Below the pieces are notes generated by a model, which was given only the letters and a program-made list of their open reading frames with translations, was not told where the DNA came from and did no database searches. A DNA stretch of 64,000 bases from Dendrolimus kikuchii (Eukaryota > Arthropoda > Insecta > Lepidoptera > Lasiocampidae). The stretch covers positions 6,637,001 to 6,701,000 of the forward strand of contig CM034409.1 of NCBI GenBank assembly GCA_019925095.2. The letters run 5' to 3'. Positions within the stretch are counted from its first letter, which is position 1. Every line of letters begins with the position of its first letter. The position numbers and the translations under genes were made by a program. Shown here piece after piece: positions 24,156-36,100 of the stretch.

Positions 24156-27100
24156 TACTTCTTGCGTATCATAATTATTTTATATCTAACACATTGTTGA
24201 AGAAACTATATCGTAATCTAAGATCCGGCTTAAAGGCCTAGCCGCCAAGCCATAAGCCCAACCTAAATAAATGAACTCACCGGTGTCTCGGCGATGAAGG
24301 AGAGGTCCGGCACGAGGGTCTGGTGGTTGGAGTGCGCGTGGGGAGTGCTGGTGACTATCCCCCAGTGGGGGGCCAACGCCTTGCGCGCCCTCTTGTGCGA
24401 CGTGCCGGGCACGTTCTCCTTGCCCTGCTGCGAGGCGTCCGAGCACCTGCGTTTCAGGCTGCCGATGCCCGAGTCGTTCACCTGCGAATTCAATTGCGAT
24501 CGCCTCAAACAACAGTCTCGTTTTATTTTATCAACAAGTGTATGGACTCGTGTTTCGTACCCTTTTTACAACTTTAACGAAAATTATTTAGAATTTATAC
24601 ACGCTTCTTGGTTATTTGTACAAGCTTTTATTTAACTTGCAATGGATGTACCTGTGTATGTATGTATGTATGTAAGTTCGGGTGGAATCTTGCAAGTTAA
24701 ATTTGATCAACTTCCCGGTTTCCGATTGGCATATGGCAATATGGCACCATGGAGCTGACCTGATGATGAAGTCGGAAGGTAGCCATAGGAACCCCTGTAC
24801 TAAACAAGATAGACCCGTCGTGTTTGGGCTCGTTTTACTTGTCTTGGCTAGCACTCTGCTGCTACATGATATGCAGGATCTCAAAAGCTTGTATTTAAAA
24901 ACCTTTTTAAAAAAGGTTATTGTTATTGTGGGTGACATTTATTGAATGATGTGTGTTGTGGTGTACCTTACGAATAACTTATTATATTATATTAATTTAT
25001 TCTAATTTTAATACTAAACTTATACTAATGTAGAGTGTATCTGTTACATGCTGGTGTTGTGAGGAAGTGCATGTGTAGTGTGTGCCTTATGTCTATACCT
25101 ATATATATTAACCTAACTAGTGCCGTGTGCAGCAGCCTTGTTTTATAACTAGCAGAAAACGGTGCTTTAGGAGGGCTCGCGAAGTTTTCTAGCTAGTGAT
25201 AATTAATTAATTACTAGTTATTCGTTTGTGCTTAACCAAAAAAAGGGTACTCCTCTAGGCATGGTGTTTTTTTGTTTCACCGCATATTTTTTCATAATCA
25301 TCCTATGCCTAATTACAAAATCGAAATGTTCAAATTGTCCAATTTGAAAACCTGCCCGTAAAACTTCAAGTTAAAATTTTGTTGCGATTCGTTTTTCCAC
25401 TTGTCCGTTGAAGTTTAACTTCTACTATGTTTCCCAGCACACATTTCGATTTTTCGCAGGTTTACTGCAAATTATGATTTGGTTAGGTTAGTAGATACAT
25501 TTTAATTAATGCATTTTTTATTTAAACATATTTTATTTTATCAAACAAAAAAAACTGAGATTTCGATCCGGAACCAAAAAACGCTTCCATCCAACGTCTA
25601 CTCTAAAGTTATGCCGCCTCTTACCACCTCCATGCAGCCGTAACGCTTTTTCGTGACAGAAAAATCCTAAGACGCCCCCGTTTATATAGAAGTTTCACTT
25701 CAAAAATTTTACCAAAACCCTCGAGTAAGATATGAAATTGAATGAAATTAAAAGGGGATGACAGAAATCATCAACAAACATCAAAAAACACTTATCCGTG
25801 CAGGAACGGAGAAAGAATACAATTCCCTGCGGCCAGGCGGCCTGTCGCAAGAGGCGACTTAACAACCCACAGCCAGGTGGTAGGGCATTTGCCCGACTGG
25901 ATGGCTACCACCCCTGGTCTAAAGTGTGTCGCCATAACAACCATGAGTTGTGTTCCGGCATTAGTGACCAGGTTCCAGTCTCCCTTAAGAGAGCAGCAGC
26001 TCATATATAGCAACTTTGGTGTTGTAAATGTCCATAGGCGATAGTAACCGCTTTCCATCAAGTGGGCCGTCTGCCTGTGTGCTGTTCTCCTGCAATAAAA
26101 AAATTAAAAAGCAATCACTACCTGTACATTTTCGTTCTCGACCGTGGACGACAAGAGGGAGTCGTTCAGTTGCACCGTGGTACTGTCGCACTTCTCCTCT
26201 CGCTTGATCATCTCCGTTATGTCCTCCACCAGCAGGCCGGGGCTCGACGGCTCGTACTTCAGGCCGGACTTCTTGCCCAACTCCGCCATTGCTATCTTGA
26301 AGGGCGTCGGTGTTCTGTAACAGAATTCATTTGTTTCACTTCTATTCTGGGCTTCCGTAGCAATTTTAATTGAGAATGAGAATATACTCACAGATAATTC
26401 TTCTCTAACTTGTGTTAATCTATACTATAATATTATAAAGAGGTAAAGTTTGTGAGTTTCTGACGTTGTAGGAGGCAATCTCAGGATCTACTAAACCGAT
26501 TTAAAAAATTCTTTTACTGTTGGTAAGCTACGTTAACAGGGAGTGTCATAGGCTATATAACATGACGCTATATACTACGGGAGCGCGGGTGAAACCGCGC
26601 CGGACCGCTAGTAATTTGTACAGAAAAAGGATGCTAATATTTTTTTTAAATTATGCATAAAAATACATTAAATCAGTTAAAAAAAAACGTTACACACACT
26701 ACCGTGTATTTGGCACACACACGCATATATACTCTTTTGTTTACTGTAGAAATCAAATTAACAGTGTTGCCTTGGCGAAATGTGTGATTATAGAGGTATA
26801 GTCTTCATTATTGTGGTCGAATTTCGACCACAGGTGGACCACTAGTATATATTAATATGCATACGAGTTCTATCTGACATATCACTTACTTCGGTGTATT
26901 GTTCTTGAAGTGAGTACTGTTCCCGGGGGTGATGTTGTTCGCTGGCGTCGGTGTGTGTAACAGCGGACTAGCGCACCAATCCTGAAAATATTACAATATC
27001 CTATAGCGGGCACTGAATAATAATTAGACTTGTTTGGTACTGTCTTATTTGTTTAATAATTAATAATGTGACATTACATAATATTTTCTTAAGTTTTCGC

Positions 27101-30100
27101 GACTTGTATACATAATAAAACTACGTTTTAACGGTTTTAAGCGCGGTAATTTTATTTGATTTTGGTTTTTCCGACGTTTCGGACACTTTTCAGTGGCTGT
27201 GATCCCAGAAGACCGCGCTTAACACCGTTAAAACGTTGTTTTATAATGTGACATTACATTTAATAAATACGCTTTCACATACTAAATCAACATGCTCTCT
27301 ACATGAACATTCCTTACGAGGTCTCATAGTCTACTATAGGCGTGAGGCATATTTATGCTAACAGTTATTAACATTTGTTATTTCTAGAACAGAATATCTG
27401 TTCTCCCAATAACAGGCACATAACAAATTAAACATAAACATTAGCTAACTAACAGTTCTGTTAATTATTATTATTTTTCTCTTGTTCTATCTAAGCTAAA
27501 TAGAGATGCACCTATTATTCATATCACTTTCTCATTTACACTTCAAGGACTTATACGGGCTAGAACGAGACGCACCCAATATTTATAAGGTAACAGAATG
27601 TAAACCGTTTAAGATGCGCACACATTACGGGACGCGTCTGGAAACAATGTGCACGCCTAGAATCGGACGCGGCTTTTGTGTTGCCAACTTCCTTTAGAGA
27701 AAACATGCTATACGAACTCTTAATAAGCGCTAGATTGGCAAGGAATTGGAAAAAGCGCTGAAAATAAAGTAATAAGACTAAATACTTTCTTGGTTTACTT
27801 TTTATAAACACTTGGTCTTTTGACGATAATATTGCAATACACGTCGATATTTCATGGACAAGTTGCATAATTAAAAAAAGCGCGAAATAAGGTGCCAACC
27901 GCTGAAATATAACTTTGTGTGTACAAAGTGATAAAAATATAACACTGAAAGCGCTAAGTTGGCAACAGTAGGTATGCACCATAAGCCGCGTAAAGGAACT
28001 TCGTTCCAATGACAAGTAGAATATCAGATAATCAATGCTGTTATTTTTTGATAACAGTAACAGGAGTAACAGATATTTAAATTGACCTGTTATAACTCAT
28101 CTTTAGTCTACTACTAATTTGGCGGGAGGCCGCGATAGGCGAGTCAAGCGCCCGCGGGGGGGTGGGGGGGTGGAAGGGGACGCCGCAGTGGGAACACGGA
28201 CACTGACGTCTTGTACTTCCCGCGCGGTCTGAAGGAACAGAGGAAATGCGAGGCTCCGCGCACAAATACTCTTCCCGCGCTATAATCTATACATATAATT
28301 AAATTGTAGAGGTCGAATTTCTGTACAATGAAAAAAAATTGCTAAAAACCGAGTCAGGAGGATGTAAGAAATACAACTTGTTAGCGACGCAATATATTAT
28401 TTATTTAATGTTTTGTTTATATTTGAAAATAAATGGCGAAGAGGGGCGGCAGAGGGCGCGCGTAGGGCGCCAGAGGGGGTTGAGCGGGATGCGGGGGTGA
28501 ACTGGCGTCGGGTGTCGCCCACGCATGCCTAACAGTCTTCAGTCCGCGTCGAACCACGATATATTTGTGTTTCTGTGTCTACGGTCGTCCGCGTGCCGTT
28601 CCTTTTCGCGTTAAAAAAATCTTCTTGTTTTATTTGCTGTAGGTTACACAACTAATTTAGATTTTTTTCAAATTTTTTGTTTCTCTGTTTGTGTGTCTGT
28701 TTGTACCGGCTAATCTCCGAAACGACTGGCCCGATTTAAATTAAATTTTGTATGATGGTAGCTTATATCTCTGGTCAACATATAGGATACTTTTGATCCC
28801 AAAAATTAAAGAGTTTCTGTGGGATAATTAAAAAACCGCACCACGCGGACGAAGTCGCGGGCATCAGCTAGTACTTAATATTATTTCTTTGTGCATATAA
28901 AAACTATTTTTGTTGCGCTGGGGAGCTGTATACCATATACTCTGTTATAACAACAAAATGTTGCAAAATATTGTAATCTTTATGGTTTGCTCGGCACCGA
29001 CTTCAAGATGTACAACTTTTTATATTATTTTGTCAAAAATCTTTATTAAGTTATTTTATACCTTTTAGTTTTTGAAGTCGGTTTTTTAAACGAAGTTTTT
29101 TCAATTGTTACTTTTTAGTGTCTAGCCACGGGTAGGCCTACGAAAGGTGCCGCGCGCCTTAAAAAGTATAGGTCCCAAGAAACGGGAACGGAAATTTTTC
29201 ATAAAAAAGTGTTCATCAAATGAAAACTACTGGGCGAAACTAAGTTAAATTTTTAGGGGACCAAATGGCAACTATTCCGCATCGAACTAAGCAAGAATCA
29301 CGTAAATCGGATCATAAATAAATCTCAGCGTAATCGGTGTACATACATTAAAAAAAATACTAATTCCTCTTTTTTGAAGTCGGTGAAAAAAGAGATAAAC
29401 ACATAAACCTATAGGACTATGCCTGCGAGAGAATGAGATAGAATACATTATATTTAATAATTTAAACACTATGCTCATACAGATAGAGTTGGATGGAAAT
29501 ATTTTGAAGTTTTTCGTTAATACTTCAAATTTCGAGTTTTAAATCTTAAGTATATTATAACGATATAATATTATATACGAAATATGACGTCACAAAATTT
29601 TGAATCCCTCCCACCCCTTGTCGCACTTTGTTTCACTTCTACTGCGTGTGAATTGCACACACACACATTTTTTTACTTTTTTTTTTAGGATCCGCGAAAA
29701 AAATTCCACGCGGACGAAGTCGCGGGCACGGCTAGTTGAAAATAATTAACAAAAAAAATAATTACCTTATTGTGCCTCAAGGGTGTGGACTCGAAGTTGT
29801 TGCAAGGGAGGGCTGCTGGGGAGTTGAGGAATTGCGAGGGACTGAACGGCAACGCCTTTATGGGAGTGACGCCGCTCTCCCTCGACTCTAAGGCTCGATT
29901 TATACTTTCTGACCAAACCTGGAAACGAAATACATAATATAATACACTTTTGAATGTTTTTCGCCTTCTTGGCGTGTAAATATATTATTTAAAATTACTT
30001 TGTTTATTTAGTAAAACTACGTCTTAACGGTTTTAAGCGCGGTAATTTATTTGATTTTTGTTTTACCAATGTTTCGGTCACTTTTCAGTGGCCGTGATCA

Positions 30101-33100
30101 CGGAAGACAAAGATATCAAGTGTCAACGAATATTGTTAAAGTAGGCGGTAGGCTGAATAAAACTTTAACAATACTCGTTGACACTTGACATCTTTGTAAT
30201 CCGTGATCACGGGGCCACTGAAAAGTGGCCAAAACGTCGGAATAACAAAAATCAAATAATATACCGCGCTTAAAACCGTTAAAACGTAGTTTTATTATGT
30301 ATACAAGTCGCGAAAACTTAAGAAAATATTACTTTGTTTATTATTAAATGTTGAACGATGGCTTTCAAGTGATGGTACCGCCATCTCTTGTTCAAACCAC
30401 AATACACATTCTTGATGCATACATATTCCTTCTCTTTTTGTATTAGAGTACGTATGCATATCTATCTCTGTCTGCCCAATTTTGACTTGGGACAAGGAAT
30501 ACGTCGCCATTTTCTCGTCGAATTTGTTTGCGGTGTTCAAAAGACATGTAAGAAATAATATGTTTTTGTTTTGGTAAGTGCAGTAAGTTGTTGAAACAAA
30601 CTAAATGGCGGGCGCCCTGAAAAGTGATTGATATTGTTTGAATGGTGGTTTAAATTTTCGTACATGTATGACATCTACTTCAAGGCGGATTCTTAAGTCG
30701 ACGAGGGATTGGTCGAGTCTATCTCATTAATAAATTTATTTATTATTATTCAACAAACATTCACAACAACTGAAGGCAACAAAATTATACTATTATCTTC
30801 AGAGGATTCATGTGTACGGAATATGCGGGATTATTTTCCGCACACCCATACTTATTTATAATACACTAACAACTAATACTAATATACTACCAGAGGCCCA
30901 GTAGATATTGTCCTGCTCTGAAAAATAAATATTAAGTCCCGATTGCACGGTCACCCTGACCCACTTGAACACAAAAGAAATCATCAAAATCAGTCCAATC
31001 GTTTCGGATGAGTTCATTGACATTCACACGAACCGAAGAATTTTATTTATAAAGAAGATATTTTTAACCGATTTAAAAAAAACGCCTTCAAGAGTATCCA
31101 AAAAGCAAAAAATAAGTATTTACGGGAACATCTTGAAGTCAGTGCCAAGTAAACATTTAAAAAAATTTGCAGAATATAGTAATTTTTCTGTTTTACTTCG
31201 CACCGACTTTAAAATATAGATTTAAATTTTTAGTTTATAGTTACTCTTGAAGTCTTTTTTTCTATAAATTCATTATTAGCGTGTGTATATCTCTCATGAC
31301 CACAGGCCATGGAAACGACCCGAGTGAGAGAGAGAGAAAGAGAATTGTTATTATTTAAAACTGAAATGCACTAATAATATATACTGCATCTTTACATAGT
31401 ATATGACAAATTCACTTTCCGCGTCTGTCTATATATCCGCTAACTCCTTCTAAACCATACAACAAATTTTAAAGCAGTTTTCACCATTAGCTAGTTAATT
31501 TTTCAAGCAAGGTTTACACATATACTTCATCTTTGGAGTCTTATTAATAGCTTCTACTACTCAGTTTGTAACCTAGTTACTATAACTTTATCTATTAGCC
31601 CAAATAAAGTAAAATAAAATAAATATACTAGTTTTCCTCCCGGCTTCGCTCGTGATATATATAAAAACCTGATAAAATTTTTGATGTAAGTAAAATAGAG
31701 CTAATTACTAGGGTTTGAAAATATCTAGCAACTGACAGAATATAAAAGAAAAATACAAGATTCCATTGTATACTTACGTTGACATTATTACTTGATGTCG
31801 CAGCGTTTGGCCTTTTAGGTTTTCTCCTCAATATAGGGGGTGGACTGGCAGTATTACAAGTTTCCAGCTTTTTCGTTGGTGACGCGTACACAGAGGGCAC
31901 CACAATTTCTTTGATACCTTCTTGTTGTACTGAGTACGTCACTGAAATGATATACACATATATATACGTCACTGAAATGATATACACATATATATACGTC
32001 ACTGAAATGATATACACATATATATACGTCACTGAAATGATATACACATATATATACGTCACTGAAATGATACACACATATATATACGTTACTGAAATGT
32101 TATACACATGTAGTATATAAATTTATATATGCAAAAAAATATAAACAAACTAGCTTCTGCCTGAGACTTCGTCCGCGTGGAATAGTAAAAAAAAAAGTTT
32201 GGTCTTGACGTGATGATATATAGCCCTCCTCGATAAATGGGCTATTTAACACTGAAAGAATTGTTCAAATCAGACCAGTAGTTCCGGAGATTAGCGCGTT
32301 CGAGCAAACAAACAAACAAACTCTTCAGCTTTATATATTAGTAATATAAGATTAATTGCTCTCGCGTGACCACTAGGGCAACGAATCAGCACTGCCACCC
32401 AACGCGGAAATGCGGCCAGCATTTTGGGTAAGCTCCCTGCCGACAGCGACTAGGAGTCAACTTTTTACTTATAGATTTGACGTAATTTTGTAAATATAAT
32501 TTTATTTATAGTATAGTTTATAATTAAACTATAAATAAATTATAGAAAGCAAAATAATAATTACACTGGTCTACAAAAAATAAAAAGTGGTCTCTACTTT
32601 TGACCAGACCCCATCTATTGTTATGTATTTCGATACGCTGTATCCCTCAAAATTTTGAGGGTGTATTAATTATTGTTTGAAAAGTAATAAAAATTATCTC
32701 TATGACGATATTTTAAAAGTTAAATTCTTTTATGAAATTTGCTTTTTTTATATGTAAAAATATCATATTTTATTGTAACATGCGTCTGCATAATCGAGGG
32801 CTTCATAACATATAGGCGTATAAGCAAAAATGTCATTTTTTTGTTGTTTACTAAAATCTATGCATATCACAATTTAAAAAGTCTTACCGGTATACAAGTG
32901 TACCTAAATTATTATTTTTTTATTGCAGGAGATTAGCAGACAGGCAGACGGCCCACTTGATGGAAAGCGGTTACCATCGCCTATGGACATTTGCAACACC
33001 AAAGTTGCTACAAATGCGCTGCTCTCTTAAGAGAGACTGAAACCTGGTCACTAATGCCGGAACACAACTCAAGGTTGTTATGGCGACATACTTTAGACCA

Positions 33101-36100
33101 GGGGTGGTAGCCATCCAGCCGTACCACCTGGCTGTAAGTTGTTAAGTCGCCTCTTACGACAGGCTGCCCGGCCGCAGAAAATTGTATTCTTTCTCCGTTT
33201 TTGCACGGATAAAACGGAAGGATAGACGGGTATTCCAAATTTCAGCCTTATACAATCTAACTAGTTTTGTTTTATTCACAATTTTGTCCCTTGTGCAAAA
33301 CTACACTTTTGTCTGTACGCCCATTTGTGATGAAGCCCTCGAGTGATCTATTCCGACTGTACGGGGCATTTGGTATGTCATATCAACCGAATAAATACTA
33401 ATAACTCGCCGAAGTTTCGGCACCGTACCTTCGACAGGTGTGTCGTTACACTAAAACCTACGAGGTAACGTGAAAAGCTGAGAGCGCAATATTGCTATCT
33501 CGCTCACTCGCTAGCCCAACTTGCTTTCCATCTCTTTCGCACCACACACACAGTCAAGTAAATACAATACTGACTTAGCTAATTCCACTAGAGACGAATT
33601 AACTTTTGTGTTATTTAGTTTTAGTTTTTATGTAGTTTGTAGTTTATTTTTAAGTTTATATTTATAAGTTAATTTATTTTTAGTATTTAATTATATGTTT
33701 TAAGTTAGTTTCAGTTTGATATTAATTGTTATTTTAATTTAATTTGTAAATAATAATATACCTATATACTTTTGTGTTACATTATATTTACATACTTGTA
33801 TTTTGGCTGCCTTTCGGTGATATTTGTTGACCGAGATAATTCTTGAGAGGCGAATCCGTTGGTAGCATATCCATGTTTACAAACCTGAAAAAAAAACCAA
33901 ATGGATTAAATATTTTTTTTTATTGCAGGAGATCAGCAGACAGGCAGACGGCCCACTTGATGGAAAGCGGTTACCATCACCTATGGACATTTGCAACACC
34001 AAAGGTGCTACAAATGCGCTGCTGCTCTCTTAAGGGGGACTGGAACCTGGTCACTAATGCCGGAACACAACTCAGGTTGTTATGGCGACATACTTTAGAC
34101 CAGGGGTGGTAGCCATTCAGTCGGGTAAATGCCTTACCACCTAGCTGTGGGTTGTTAAGTCGCCTCTTACGACAGGCCGACTGGCCGCAGGAAATTGCAT
34201 TTTTTCACCATTCCTGCCCGGATAGACTACGGTGATTAACGGTATACGGTATTCAATATTAAGCAGAGATGGTTTACAGACTACCAAAACCGTTATTCGA
34301 GTTATACGACTCAAGGCCCAGGTGTATTTAGAATAGAATATAACAGAATATACTTTATTGTACAATAAAATCATTGTTTGTCTGTTTGTACGGGCTAATC
34401 TCCGAAACGACTAGACCGATTTAAATGAAATTTTGTGTGGTGGTAGCTTATATTCCTGGTCAACATATAGGATACTTTTAATCCCAAAAAATTAAAGAGT
34501 TCCCGTGGGACAGTTAAAAAACCGCACCACGCTGACGGAGTCGTTGGCATCAGCTAGTATTAGAATAAGGACCGTATGTAATAGATTTAAGTGTATAAAC
34601 ACTTAAATCTATTACATATACATACATTCATAAGAAAAATAAAGTTAAATAAGAAAAAAGATAAAAAATAAAATAAAAAAGACAAGAATAAAAAATAAAA
34701 TATAAGTAGAAAATAAACATAAAAAAACCCTTAGATAAAGAAAGCCGGATAACCTCGTCCGTCCGGTGGAACGAAATAAACAAAAAATTAAGCCGAGATG
34801 ATTTACAGACTACTAAAAACCGTGAAAGTTATTCGAGTTATACGACTCAAGGCCCAGGTGTATTTAGAATAGAATATAACAGAATATACTTTATTGTACA
34901 ATAAAATCATTGTTTGTCTGTTTGTACGGGCTAATCTCCGAAACGACTAGACCGATTTAAATGAAATTTTGTGTGGTGGTAGCTTATATTCCTGGTCAAC
35001 ATATAGGATACTTTTAATCCCAAAAAATTAAAGAGTTCCCGTGGGACAGTTAAAAAACCGCACCACGCTGACGGAGTCGTTGGCATCAGCTAGTATTAGA
35101 ATAAGGACCGTATGTAATAGATTTAAGTGTATAAACACTTAAATCTATTACATATACATACATTCATAAGAAAAATAAAGTTAAATAAGAAAAAAGATAC
35201 AAAATAAAATAAAAAAGACAAGAATAAAAAATAAAATATAAGTAGAAAATGAACATAAAAAAACCCTTAGATAAAGAAAGCCGGATAACCTCGTCCTTCC
35301 GGTGGAACGGAACAAAAAAAAATTAAGCCGAGATAGTTTACAGACTACTAAAAACCGTCAAAGTTATTCGAGTTATACGACTCAGGGCCCAGGTGTATTT
35401 ACTCTGAATTTAGGGCAGCTCTAAGAAAAATCACTCACTTGAACGGCGACTCGACGATCTCCGCCTCGGCGGCCACGAGGCCCCCCCTGTCCGGCGACTC
35501 CTGCCTCACATGCTGCAACTGTTGCTGCTGCAAGTTGTTCAGTTGGTTCTTCAGCAGCATCCGGCACTGCAGCACCTGCTTCGACGGCTGACTGGTGTTC
35601 GATGAGTTGCTTTGCATCGACTCGTTGAACGCGTCCGGCCAATTCTGGTAAACAAAAAAATAATCTATATATACTTATATAAAAATCAATTTCTGTTCGT
35701 TAGTCTCGCTAAAACTCGAGTACGGCTGGACTGATTTTTTTTTTATTGCAGGAGATCAGCAGACAGGCAGACGGCCCACTTGATGGAAAGCGGTTACCAT
35801 CGCCTATGGACATTTGCAACAGCAAAGTTGCTACAAATGCGCTGCTGCTCTCTTAAGGGAAACTGGAACCTGGTCACTAATGCCGGAACACAACTCAAGG
35901 TTGTTATGGCGACATACTTTAGACCAGGGGTGGTAGCCATCCAGTCGGGCAAATGCCCTACCACCTGGCTGTGGGTTTTTAATGTTAATGTTAAATGTTA
36001 ATTGATTTGTGATTAAGTGAACTATATAATGATACAATTAAAAATTGAAATCGATATTGTAAGTCGTACATATTAACAAACGAATAAAATAAGTTTTATT

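Noticed and set aside
24186..24512. 108-codon frame on - over Myb exon 12
   Set aside because: It is an out-of-phase shadow. The exon frame with KENVP and KRARKAL fits both neighbours.
27560..28015. 151-codon frame on -
   Set aside because: Composition is not protein-like, it spans a MITE-like inverted element, and no splice or family evidence exists.
31937..32090. CRISPR-like direct repeats
   Set aside because: The units are adjacent with no spacers, in a eukaryotic intron.
31628..32107. 159-codon frame on -
   Set aside because: Only 31778..31929 is a Myb exon. The rest is the 30-bp repeat and intron.
35421..35642. 73-codon Ala/Glu-rich frame on - over Myb exon 7
   Set aside because: Shadow frame. 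The Gln-rich frame joins exon 6 in phase.
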